A stretch of 19,672 bases of DNA, taken from Entamoeba invadens IP1 (taxonomy: Eukaryota > Evosea > Mastigamoebida > Endamoebidae). The stretch covers positions 2,237-21,908 of the forward strand of contig NW_004443580.1 in NCBI RefSeq assembly GCF_000330505.1, read 5' to 3'. Of the stretch, positions 10,698 through 18,925 are shown one piece after another. A program made the translations under genes and the position numbers. The notes below the pieces were generated by a model. The model was given only the letters and a program-made list of their open reading frames with translations. It was not told the DNA's origin and ran no database searches. Within the stretch, counting starts at the first letter, position 1. Every line of letters starts with the position of its first letter.

Positions 10698-11633
10698 ATT
10701 GCAATTCAATTAATCTTCTTATTAATACACAATTCGAACACAAAAAATAGTCAAACAAGTAAAGATGAAAGTTTTGTACATTTTGATATTAAAGATCAAC
10801 AAAATTTAACAAATAATACAAGTGAAGTCGAAGTTTTGCGTTTGAAAGTTTCAAATTTAACACAAGAAGTTGACTCTTTGAAAATTGAAAATGAAAGACT
10901 TAGAAAAGCGTCTGCCGAGAATTTAGACAGCCAAATTGTTTTTAGAAAGCAGAGCCAAAAGATATACAAAGAATTTGAAGACCGCATTATTCAATTGGAA
11001 GATACAAATAAAATGTTAACACAAAAGATCAATGAAAATGAAAATTTAATAAATCAACAGGAAAATGATATTACAGCCAAACAATGTGTTATTAAAGCGC
11101 TCCAGACAACAATCAACAATTTACAACAAACTACACCAAAAGTTGAACAAAAACGTGATACAATGGAATCTGAGTTTAATATTCAAAATTACAAAAAAGA
11201 CAAAAAAATGGTTGAAATTATTAACACTGAAATTCCACAACTTTTGTTCATGAAAGGCGGCAATTTTAGTATAAACATTCACGAAGAAATTTTAGAATTT
11301 AATGTTCCTCAATACTCAGAAGAGCCTATTGTGTATAAAATTGAAGGTAAAGGCAGAGTCGATGGTAAAGTTAATCAAAGTTTAATGATTACCGCTTCGA
11401 TGGAAAAAGATGAGAGTTGTGTGATCATTGGAAAAGACGTTTTTAAATCGATAGCAGTGTCAAAGGAGTTTATTGGGAAATATATTACTATACCAGTCAC
11501 TGTGTTGGATTATCAAGATAATATTCAATTTGTTGTTCAAGACGAAATCACATTAAAGATCGCTAATTATGGATGGTTTGAAAAAGAAAGTAAAATTAGA
11601 GGTGATCTGTTTATCACTATTAAAACTGTTTAA
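10698..11633 (+). CDS. Coiled-coil protein with DnaJ-CTD-like C-terminal domain, 5' end uncertain
   Basis: The frame is open from just after a TAA at 10695-10697 to the TAA at 11631-11633, about 311 codons. Text such as DESFVHFDIKD at about 10766-10798 looks coding, yet the first in-frame ATG is only at 11013. The true start is therefore lost, frameshifted, non-ATG or in an exon I cannot find. Residues encoded at about 10815-11150 form a heptad-like coiled coil. The C-terminal part (about 11210-11633) contains YKIEGKGRVDG, then a long strand-rich segment with FIGKYITIPVTVLD, and finally IRGDLFITIKTV. That order recalls a DnaJ/Hsp40 substrate-binding domain: GKG, the G..I.VPTLDG-like strand, then GDL.V.I.V. 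It lies directly downstream of a larger protein of similar design, on the same strand. It may be a shortened paralogue or a 5'-truncated relic. Confidence 0.55.
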   Translation: MAIQLIFLLIHNSNTKNSQTSKDESFVHFDIKDQQNLTNNTSEVEVLRLKVSNLTQEVDSLKIENERLRKASAENLDSQIVFRKQSQKIYKEFEDRIIQLEDTNKMLTQKINENENLINQQENDITAKQCVIKALQTTINNLQQTTPKVEQKRDTMESEFNIQNYKKDKKMVEIINTEIPQLLFMKGGNFSINIHEEILEFNVPQYSEEPIVYKIEGKGRVDGKVNQSLMITASMEKDESCVIIGKDVFKSIAVSKEFIGKYITIPVTVLDYQDNIQFVVQDEITLKIANYGWFEKESKIRGDLFITIKTV

Positions 11634-11869
11634 TTAATTTTAATTTTCTTTTTGGCGTTTGTTAATAGTAAAATAACAACCTTTTTTAACAGCCCCCCTT
11701 TTGAGGAATATATGGTTATTGTTTTGATATTTTTTTTAGGTTTGTAAAATGTTAGGTTCATTATAAACTTGTAAAAAACAGGAAAAATATCAAATAAACT
11801 TGTTATTTCTGATCTTAAAACTACTTGAATTGTGTGCAATGTTATTTAAAGTGTTAAGAGTCTTTTATC

Positions 11870-11876
11870 AAAAAAA
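11870..11876 (-). terminator. RNA polymerase III oligo-T terminator of U6
   Basis: A run of seven T residues on the transcribed-strand copy directly follows the 3' part of U6. Pol III stops at such runs. Confidence 0.75.
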
Positions 11877-11975
11877 TTCCTTAACTTCTCGTAGAAGTAA
11901 CCGGCCTTGCGCAGGGGTTTTGCTAATCTTCTCTGTATTGTTCCAATTTTAGATTAGTAGTCCGGTTTCCCAGAC
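11870..11975 (-). ncRNA. U6: U6 spliceosomal snRNA
   Basis: The minus strand carries the universally conserved U6 core. ACAGAGA, which pairs with the 5' splice site, lies at 11936-11930, and the AGC triad at 11924-11922. The U6 core AAAATTGGAAC precedes it and CCCCTGCGCAAGG of the internal stem-loop follows. The 5' end fits a GUCUGG-GAAA-CCGGAC hairpin beginning at 11975. Near the 3' end is an ACUUCU-ACG-AGAAGU hairpin (11898-11884 on the minus strand). Seven T residues follow (11876-11870), as expected for an RNA polymerase III terminator and a U-tailed RNA. The length of about 106 nt is normal for U6. Both end points are inferred from structure and could be off by a few bases. Confidence 0.95.
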
Positions 11976-12028
11976 TAATTTTGTTTTTATTTATGTTCTT
12001 TAATAAAGATAATATGAAATTTTCAAAT

Positions 12029-12133
12029 TATGGGGCTTATAAATACTATTAATTATAATTAATAATTAATAATTTTATTATTATAGTATTTATTATATTT
12101 ATACTATATTATTTACTAATATATCACCCCATA
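12029..12133. repeat. Small inverted-repeat (MITE-like) element upstream of U6
   Basis: TATGGGG at 12029-12035 is matched by CCCCATA at 12127-12133. Inside, TAAATACTAT at 12040-12049 is matched by ATAGTATTTA at 12083-12092, and the rest is nearly pure A/T. If the TA at each end is the target duplication, the element is 101 bp with TGGGG/CCCCA termini, as in Tc1/mariner-type miniature elements. The left arm lies about 55-60 bases upstream of the U6 5' end, so it could instead be part of a pol III upstream element. Evidence for mobility is only the symmetry. Confidence 0.35.
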
Positions 12134-12329
12134 TTATATGAGTTAAATTTGTTTGTAATTTTAAAAGCATTTTTGTTTTCAATTATTAAATAATAATCTA
12201 ATATCAGAGCAAATAACATAGTTGTTGATGTAACGCGAAAAATGATTGACAAAAATACAATACTGGCGCTTAAGTGGCCATGTGTAATTAATGTTTAAAA
12301 CGAAATCAAAACACAAAGTCATCAACAAG

Positions 12330-13245
12330 TCAGTTAAGTTGGAATACAACAACACTCTTTGGCGTGAAATCGAAATTATCAATCATATCAATTTGTTTGG
12401 CGGTGAATGTGGATAGACTGCAATGATTCTCATCAATACCTTTCTTGTACACAGCTATATCATAACCGCCACCAAATTCAAAAAGACATTCATTGTCTTG
12501 AGAAAATAAATAAATTTCACAATTAGAATCTTTCCCAGTCTTCTCAAACTTTTTTGGATTCAACGTGCCATTTCTCACAAGTGAAAAGATGTAAGAATTG
12601 CCATTGTTTAGATCCGTATTGATAACAAAAATATTTCCAGTGTACACGCCACCAAACTTGTTGTGATTGGTGTCTTTTGTTCATAACTTTTGCATCAAAA
12701 ACAGAATTGTTTTGTGACCAGTCGTCTTTGTTAGAGTCAAACACAACATTTCCTATTTTCATACTTGTCAACTTCTCAAGACCAGCTTCTTCTTCAAGTG
12801 TGATGTGTTCACGCTTCATTCTTTCTTCTTCATGTTGTCTTTTCGAATTGATGAATTTTTCTGATTTAATTATTTCATCGACTTTTTTGTTCTTTAATTG
12901 AACAATTTTGTTAATTTGGTCTTCGAGTGGTTTTGTGTCCATTTGGCACTTTTCATTAAGAAGTGCAATTTTGAGATTGCATATATCAAAGAACTTCTCA
13001 TTGTCATCATTTGAAGTGTTTTTTAAACCAGTAACAATTGTGTGAAGTGATGTTGAAATGTTTTTCTTTCTTTCCAATATTTCATCAAGTTTGTCGAAGT
13101 ATCCATCCGCGTTTTCAATTCTTTGTGCAATGTCAAGTGACTTGTTGTCAACATAGTTGTAATCAAACTTGATTTTTTGGAAATCTAATACCGCTTTTGT
13201 TGTAATTGTGGAGAGCGCTGATAGTGCTGTTAATTCGTTTTCCAT
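12330..13245 (-). CDS. Coiled-coil and TLDc-domain protein, one frameshift
   Basis: The gene starts at ATG 13245 and ends at a stop at 12330, about 305 codons. Residues 1 to about 160 are predicted coiled coil, rich in Glu, Lys and Asn. The C-terminal half shows the Entamoeba form of a TLDc domain: VVFDSNKDDWSQNNSVFDAKV, then NKFGGVYTGNIF, FSLVRNGTLNPKKF, LFEFGGGYDIAVYKK, and the closing FTPKSVVVFQLN. TLDc proteins in other eukaryotes are linked to oxidative-stress resistance and V-ATPase regulation; the role here is unknown. The frame changes at about 12670, in the AACAAAAGA run after VMNK, where one extra A or two missing bases would explain it. Everything before and after aligns with the family, so this is either a very recent pseudogene, an allele, or a homopolymer sequence error. 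Confidence 0.8.
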
Positions 13246-13869
13246 TATTTGTATTGGAGTTTATTTTATTTATTTATTTTTTTTTCTCTAAACTTATTAA
13301 ATTATTATTACGAATGTGGCACTAAAGTTAGCTGGCAAATATTCCGATAAATTCCCGATATTGTACGAAAATAATTGAACGGTAGTGGTATTTTTTTCAA
13401 AATTAAGTCTGTACTTTCGATTTTTTGTTTTTTTGTTTTTTAGGAAAAATAAAAAATAAAAAAACGGGATTTCAGGAAGTTTTAAAAATAAGGCGGTACA
13501 GACTTTTGGACTACAGTTTATTTTTTTATATCATTAAGTTGTGACATCAGTTTTAACAGAGGAAATAACTTATATACAAATACCATTGATTTTATTGTGT
13601 TTGTCTTTTAAGGTTAGCTATTTTTCAAATATTATTTAGTGAACAAAAAAGCTTTTATTTAATATAAACAATTGGTATTAAATAAAAAGTTAAAAAACCA
13701 GAGACAATGCTTTATATAGGATGGATATCAGAAACATTCCATTTCATATGTTTTAAAAGTTACCAAATAAAGTTTATGAGCAGAAAACTATTTCTATTAA
13801 AACACTTGTAAAATTTAAATGTTTAATATTTTGTTAAACATAACAATGATAAAAATAGTTTCAAATTAA
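13246..13869. other. Intergenic spacer between TLDc gene and Igl-like gene
   Basis: This 620-base spacer holds no plausible coding frame. It contains the upstream region of the TLDc gene (TATTTGTATTGG next to its ATG), the 14-mer TGTGGCACTAAAGT at 13315-13328 that also occurs at 7123-7136, and a fold-back repeat at 13405-13505. The remainder is AT-rich 3' flank of the Igl-like gene. Confidence 0.4.
13405..13505. repeat. Fold-back repeat with AAGTCTGTAC arms
   Basis: AAGTCTGTAC at 13405-13414 is perfectly complementary to GTACAGACTT at 13496-13505. Inside, a T-rich arm (about 13419-13441) faces an A-rich arm (about 13444-13463), so the 101 bases could fold into a long imperfect hairpin. No target duplication is obvious. 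It may be a miniature inverted-repeat element or a chance fold-back in AT-rich DNA. Confidence 0.35.
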
Positions 13870-16800
13870 TTAAAGAAGTGCCATTATTGTCATAACTATT
13901 GCAACAATAACCAAAAGATTCGCACCATCACACTTCCCACTTGTTTCATTCAATTTGTATCCTTCCCCACATTTCGTGCAAATTTCTTTACTCTCACATG
14001 TCAAACATCCATTAATATGTCTATTACATGGCACACAAGAATTCCATGACGTGGTGTAGTACCCTTCTTTGCACACACATTTGTCATCCTTTGCTTCAAA
14101 ATATTCCGCGTTGCACAAATGGCACTTCCCATTCTCGCATTTCGAACAGAATTCATTGATCTTTTCTTCACATGGACTGCATGTTTCAGTTGTTTCATTA
14201 AACAAGTATCCATCCTGACATCGACACTTGCCATCAACCGGGACTTCATTGAAGTTGTTATTCGAAGTGCACTGAAGGCACACACTCGAGTCGCTGCATA
14301 TCAAACAATTATTTGAACACTCATAGCATTTCTTATCTGTTGCACTCCAATAGTATCCGTCTTCACATCCATCACATTTATTTCCACTCACTGGTTTTCT
14401 ATTCGCTGACACACACGCCGTGCACTCGTTTTCAGAAGTGCAGCTTGAGCACGTGGGATCACACGCTTTACAGAGATTTGAATCAGTGTCCAAGTAATAC
14501 CCATTCAAGCACTTTTCGCATAAAAACCCAGTTCTGAAGGTCGATGCTTTACAAGTTGTGCAATATGTAGCGTTCAAGCAGATATCACAGGTGTCAATGC
14601 AGTTCACGCATGATCCAGTGGAGTCCAGGTATTGATTAGATGCAATACAAGATGTACAGTTGGTAAGTGGATTTCTCAGTGGATCTTTACACTTCAAGCA
14701 ATGTACATAGATGTCACTTCCATAATCGCATTCAACTCCACAATAGTCGTTATTGTTGCACTCTTTGCATTTGTTTGTATCTGGGTCCAAATAGACTCCA
14801 TTATCGCAAATACAATATGGCGGATTTCTGTCGTTTTTACATGCAGTACAATGCGTTTCCTGCAATGTCAAGTCATAAGTGCACCCATCACATGCTGACG
14901 TACATCTCACACAACTTCCATCGTCTGATTTATACGCGTATCCCGTTTTACATGAAGTGCAATACGCAGCAGCATTGTCACTCGGCGGAGTAAGTATTCC
15001 ATTCCCATCTGTGCATTTAGTGCATTCTGTCTTGTTGCACGTCGCACACCCAACACCAAAATTGCACTTTTTGCAAGTTCCATCAGTGTCCAAGTAATAC
15101 CCATCAACACATTGAGAGCATTGTGTGAGTCCATTTCCGATTGTGAAGTGTTCTTTATCACATTCCTTGCAATATATTTGCTTGTTCGAAACAGAGTAAT
15201 GCCCTTCCTCTTTGCACCCATCTATCAAAGCAACACACACATCAATCTTGCCACTTTCTGTTACATAATTATCCATACATTCACAATTCTTTTCGGGATT
15301 TCTTCCTTGCCCGGAATATTCAGTTGGTTTACAAGCAGAACACACAATTTTCGAGTTGGTGTAAGTGCACTCAGAACACAATTCTGGACATGTTTGGCAT
15401 TCATTGTCTTTGAGATAAGTCCCTATTGGGCACACGCACTTCCCTTCATATGTGAATTTGCCTCCAGTCGGACATACGGTACATTGTTGGCCATTTGCGC
15501 TTTCGAGGCAGTTGGATGAAGTTGCAACCGGCACACACGCAACAGTCGAAGATGCATTTGCCTGGTAATACCCAGTCTTACACTGACAATTCTTCTTTGG
15601 GTCTCTATTTCCCGTTGCACACTCTATTTCAGTGTTACCTTCTGTTTGTGTTTTGTACAAGTAATTTCTTCGATAAACAACATCACATTTGATGTTATAG
15701 CCAAGTTCTTGTGTATGAGCAGGAACCACATCTTCGAAGAATGTGTTCACCCCCTTGTACTTGCAGAACAGATATGTTGTATCATAATCCCCAACATCCT
15801 TTGGAGGTTGAGCAATGTATTCCAACGTAATGGAAGAAGGAGTTATTACACACTTCCCATTAATCAAAGAGACACTTTGACTTCCACTGAGAGAGGTGCA
15901 TTTATAGCACAACTTGCCATCATCTGCACATTGGAGACAGTTCTCATCTTCACACGGAACGTCTTTTGTTTGTGTCCATCCGTCAAATAATGATGTTCCT
16001 GGTGTCGGTGTATTTTCTGTTAAACATTCTGCAAAATGCCCTTTACACTTTTTGCATGTGTAAGTGTTTGTAGCAGAGTCATAATCAACATAATAGCCAG
16101 CTAAACACTTTTTGGTCGATGAAGTGAGGTCAAACCCATTATCACTCAAATAGTGACACGTTCCTCCATTTTGGTAATACCCATTTTCACATATCCCACA
16201 CTTCCCAGTCGAAGCAAATTCAAGACAATGAGTTGAAACACACGAATTTCCAGATACACTGCATCTTCGACTGCATTGGTTACACTTTGTTGTGTCAAAT
16301 AAATCACACAAAGAATCGTATTGTTTTGTGTTGTCTCCATTGACAGTACATATTTTACAAGCTCCATTTTCGAGATAATAGCCTTCTCGACACCGTGAAC
16401 ACACTAAAGGATCAGATCCTTCTTTGTAGGTCTCGCAATTCTCGTCATTTTTGGAGCATTCTGATCCACTTAAATAGAAACCAGTGTCGCATTTTAAACA
16501 AGTTTCGCCGTTTTGTCTGATACACCCAAACATCAAGTGATGGTCTTTTGAGCAGTGGCCAGTTGTCGAGTCGTACGAATAATTTCCGAAGCACTTGAGA
16601 CATGATTGCTTTCCGTTGTTCAAACCAGAAAGAGCACAATTGGTGTTATCCTTCACTTCATCTCCAGACTCGGCTGTTTCACAAGACATGAGATCAGTAC
16701 TCGTGACAAGACCTTGTCCACAGTATTTACACTTCAGTACTGTTGTACTCCCAGTTGTGACGGATATAGTCTGAACACACTTTTTACAAGTATTGAAATC

Positions 16801-17127
16801 TGTATTAAAGTTACATGTACATTTGCCACTTGAGTCACAAGTATTGCACGCATAATCACAGAATTTACACTCAGAATTGTCCAGGTACAAATAAAGGTCG
16901 GTTGTATTGCAATTTGCGGTGTTATAAATGCACTTTCCTGTGGTAGGATCTAATTTGTAATAAGAATTTTCACAGGCAGTACATTTCAGAGTGGAATCTG
17001 GTATACCTTCAGATGAAATCGAGCGGGTAAACATCTTACAATTAATGTTTTCGTCACGAGGCTCTTTTGAATTTATTTGAAGGAATGGAGTCGAAAAGGC
17101 TGATATAATCAGTGAAAAAAGAATCAT
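13870..17127 (-). CDS. Cysteine-rich CxxC-repeat surface protein, Igl (Gal/GalNAc lectin intermediate subunit)-like
   Basis: The frame is open from an ATG at 17223, but I prefer the ATG at 17127. It is followed at once by a signal peptide (MILFSLIISAFSTPF). It lies in an AATCAAACA leader like that of the gene at 18887, and it has an A/T box (CCTAAAAAGG at 17161-17152) about 25 bases upstream. The product is about 1085 residues, almost all CxxC and furin-like cysteine repeats with G-Y-Y motifs. A cysteine-poor segment interrupts them at about residues 425-500. The end is a hydrophobic tail, NLLVIVAIVMTIMALL, with no cytosolic residues, as in a GPI-anchor signal. Size, repeats and GPI-type tail match Igl of Entamoeba, which forms the Gal/GalNAc adhesion lectin with the heavy and light subunits. 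CxxC repeats also occur in TMK ectodomains, so the Igl assignment is likely but not proven. Confidence 0.75.
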   Translation of the reverse strand: MILFSLIISAFSTPFLQINSKEPRDENINCKMFTRSISSEGIPDSTLKCTACENSYYKLDPTTGKCIYNTANCNTTDLYLYLDNSECKFCDYACNTCDSSGKCTCNFNTDFNTCKKCVQTISVTTGSTTVLKCKYCGQGLVTSTDLMSCETAESGDEVKDNTNCALSGLNNGKQSCLKCFGNYSYDSTTGHCSKDHHLMFGCIRQNGETCLKCDTGFYLSGSECSKNDENCETYKEGSDPLVCSRCREGYYLENGACKICTVNGDNTKQYDSLCDLFDTTKCNQCSRRCSVSGNSCVSTHCLEFASTGKCGICENGYYQNGGTCHYLSDNGFDLTSSTKKCLAGYYVDYDSATNTYTCKKCKGHFAECLTENTPTPGTSLFDGWTQTKDVPCEDENCLQCADDGKLCYKCTSLSGSQSVSLINGKCVITPSSITLEYIAQPPKDVGDYDTTYLFCKYKGVNTFFEDVVPAHTQELGYNIKCDVVYRRNYLYKTQTEGNTEIECATGNRDPKKNCQCKTGYYQANASSTVACVPVATSSNCLESANGQQCTVCPTGGKFTYEGKCVCPIGTYLKDNECQTCPELCSECTYTNSKIVCSACKPTEYSGQGRNPEKNCECMDNYVTESGKIDVCVALIDGCKEEGHYSVSNKQIYCKECDKEHFTIGNGLTQCSQCVDGYYLDTDGTCKKCNFGVGCATCNKTECTKCTDGNGILTPPSDNAAAYCTSCKTGYAYKSDDGSCVRCTSACDGCTYDLTLQETHCTACKNDRNPPYCICDNGVYLDPDTNKCKECNNNDYCGVECDYGSDIYVHCLKCKDPLRNPLTNCTSCIASNQYLDSTGSCVNCIDTCDICLNATYCTTCKASTFRTGFLCEKCLNGYYLDTDSNLCKACDPTCSSCTSENECTACVSANRKPVSGNKCDGCEDGYYWSATDKKCYECSNNCLICSDSSVCLQCTSNNNFNEVPVDGKCRCQDGYLFNETTETCSPCEEKINEFCSKCENGKCHLCNAEYFEAKDDKCVCKEGYYTTSWNSCVPCNRHINGCLTCESKEICTKCGEGYKLNETSGKCDGANLLVIVAIVMTIMALL

Positions 17128-18203
17128 TGTTTGATTATTTTGTTTTGGTTTCCTTTTTAGGTAGTTTCTTTGGAACAACAAGAATCTCAAGGTATAAATC
17201 TTTCTTCTTTTAGTTCCACTCAAACAGGAAAAGAATTGAATTTTTATTTGTAATAATTAAAAAATAATAAATTGTAATTTGTTCCAATTAAAAATCAGTA
17301 AAATCAATTAAAACGAACAAAATAATTGTTTGTGGTTTTCAACTTAAACATCTTACGAATGAAAAATAATGTTGCCATTTTATTGGTTTGTAAAAACTTT
17401 GAATTCAAAGGAAATAATTATTTTTTGTTGATACAAGGAACAAAATAGAACAGTGAATTAATATTAAAATGAATAATGTTGGCTTTGAAAAATGCATAAT
17501 TATTACTTATTATTTGTTTTTTGATTGTAAACTCTCAGAACATGTCATTACAGTTTTAATTCAAAAAAATGATAATTTTGAGGTCAATTTTAAATTAATC
17601 AAAAAAACTTAAGCTTGAAAATATTCAAAAATTCTATTATTATTCAATACACCATTTTGTACGTTTTTAAAATATAAGATAAACAAAAAATGTACAACTC
17701 TCTGTTGTTGTAATTTATTACAAAATACCAATAAAAATTATTTTGTTTTAGCCTAACAATTAGTTTATTTGTAATTTACATATTAACTAAATGAAATTGT
17801 TGATTTAAAAAAATAACACTCAACAATCAAAAAATTTAGAATTGTGTTTTGGATAAAGATCTATTACTATAATCCGTTATTTAACTCAATATCTAATGGT
17901 TTTATACGAGTTTATTTGTATATTCAAACAAGCGGTAAGAAACCATTCTATACAGAAGTAAATTGAATATTACATTAAACTATTTATTACCAATTAAAAA
18001 TAATAGGGTTTTGTTTTAAAAAAGTATACTATAATAAATAGTATATTTTTAATACTTGGATTTACTTGATTATATTATAATATTGTTATATCATAAAATA
18101 TATTAACAATAGTATTAAATATGATAGTAATAATTTAGTTAATTTTAATATAATTAATACTATTAATTTATTAAACTAAACATGTAAAACAAAAATTGTG
18201 AAA
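17128..18203. other. AT-rich intergenic spacer
   Basis: About 1.1 kb with no coding frame I can support, apart from a short in-frame extension upstream of the Igl-like start (17128-17223). A perfect AT hairpin, TATACTAT at 18025-18032 and ATAGTATA at 18038-18045 with a 5-base loop, is the only structure I note. Confidence 0.45.
17152..17161 (-). promoter_or_regulatory. Candidate A/T-box core promoter of the Igl-like gene
   Basis: CCTAAAAAGG on the minus strand lies 25 bases before the preferred ATG at 17127. That spacing is close to the TATA-like box of the next gene, and it fits the very short 5' leaders usual in Entamoeba. It is one reason to prefer the downstream start. Confidence 0.3.
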
Positions 18204-18887
18204 TTAAATCATAAGAGCGATGATCATCATAGAAATGCAGAGTGTGATCAACGACGCTGAATTTTGTTGATTGTGACTTTCGCTGTGCTCTTCTGAACCT
18301 TTTGATTCTTCTGGAATTTTCTCAGAGAAGTCGGTCCAAGCAGCAACACCATCGACGCCATAACACTTGACAAGGTTACCATTAGTACATTTATTACATT
18401 CACTCTTTTCTGTTGCACCATCATAGTACTGATCTTCTGCACATGTTGTTGAAGTGAAACATCTTCTATGAAGTTCATTTTTACCATCGACTTCGACAAT
18501 AGTAAATCTCCAATAAGCGTTATCTTTGTAACATCTGTCAGTCGCATAAACTCCATCAATTTTGTCGTTATCTTTGCAACCATCCCCATTTTGATCACCA
18601 AAGAAACCAACAATATTCAAACTTGGTGGATTCAGGGTACGACCAGAGGAGGTATCGACTGCACCTGAAACAGTCCCAGAACAATCAGAATTTTGGTAGA
18701 CGTACTTGTCGCAATTGTTCCCATTGGCACTGGTCTTAAACATAACGGAACCACTCGATGTCTTCTTGCACATGTCTCTTTTGTAGAGTCGTGTTGTTCC
18801 CCAATCGCCACAACCACTGAGTTGATAAATGGCATAGTCGATTTTGGCATAAGAAATGCCAACTAAGAGTAAGATGAGAGAATTCAT
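18204..18887 (-). CDS. Small secreted, probably GPI-anchored cysteine-containing protein
   Basis: An intact 227-codon frame runs from ATG 18887 to TAA. Residues 1-14 (MNSLILLLVGISYA) form a signal peptide. The mature part carries well-spaced cysteines, starting with LSGCGDWG and running through GNNCDKY, NSDCSG, GDGCKDND and RRCFTSTTCAED to SECNKCTNG. A hydrophilic Ser/Glu/His/Gln stretch (about 193-211) follows. The last 15 or so residues are hydrophobic (LITLCISMMIIALMI), with nothing after them, which is the layout of a GPI-attachment signal. It is too short and too regular to be a fragment of the CxxC-repeat proteins, and only the ECNKC segment resembles them. I do not recognise the family. 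A surface or cyst-wall location is an inference from the two terminal signals. Confidence 0.8.
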   Translation of the reverse strand: MNSLILLLVGISYAKIDYAIYQLSGCGDWGTTRLYKRDMCKKTSSGSVMFKTSANGNNCDKYVYQNSDCSGTVSGAVDTSSGRTLNPPSLNIVGFFGDQNGDGCKDNDKIDGVYATDRCYKDNAYWRFTIVEVDGKNELHRRCFTSTTCAEDQYYDGATEKSECNKCTNGNLVKCYGVDGVAAWTDFSEKIPEESKGSEEHSESHNQQNSASLITLCISMMIIALMI

Positions 18888-18913
18888 TGTTTGTTTAATT
18901 AAATTAAATTCCA

Positions 18914-18925
18914 GGTTTTTATACC
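18914..18925 (-). promoter_or_regulatory. Candidate TATA-like box of the gene at 18887
   Basis: The minus strand reads GGTATAAAAACC, 27 bases before the ATG at 18887. With a leader of about ten bases, this is where an Entamoeba TATA-like element would sit. The leader AATTAAACAAACA resembles that of the Igl-like gene. Confidence 0.45.

Noticed and set aside
10679..10750. Possible intron (GTTTAG...TAG) supplying a first exon to the gene ending at 11633
   Set aside because: The donor and acceptor are plausible, but the upstream ATG joins in the wrong phase and the longer candidate exon has a stop.
10765..10812. ATG at 10765 (MKVLYILILK) as a start
   Set aside because: It is in a different frame from the coiled-coil protein and ends after about 15 codons.
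12630..12680. Intron explaining the frame change in the TLDc gene
   Set aside because: No GTTTGT-type donor and AG acceptor fit. Coding similarity continues right up to the A run on both sides.
15112..15519. 135-codon plus-strand frame inside the Igl-like gene
   Set aside because: It lies antisense to a strong, continuous cysteine-rich gene. The open frame follows from codon bias and the product has no family features.
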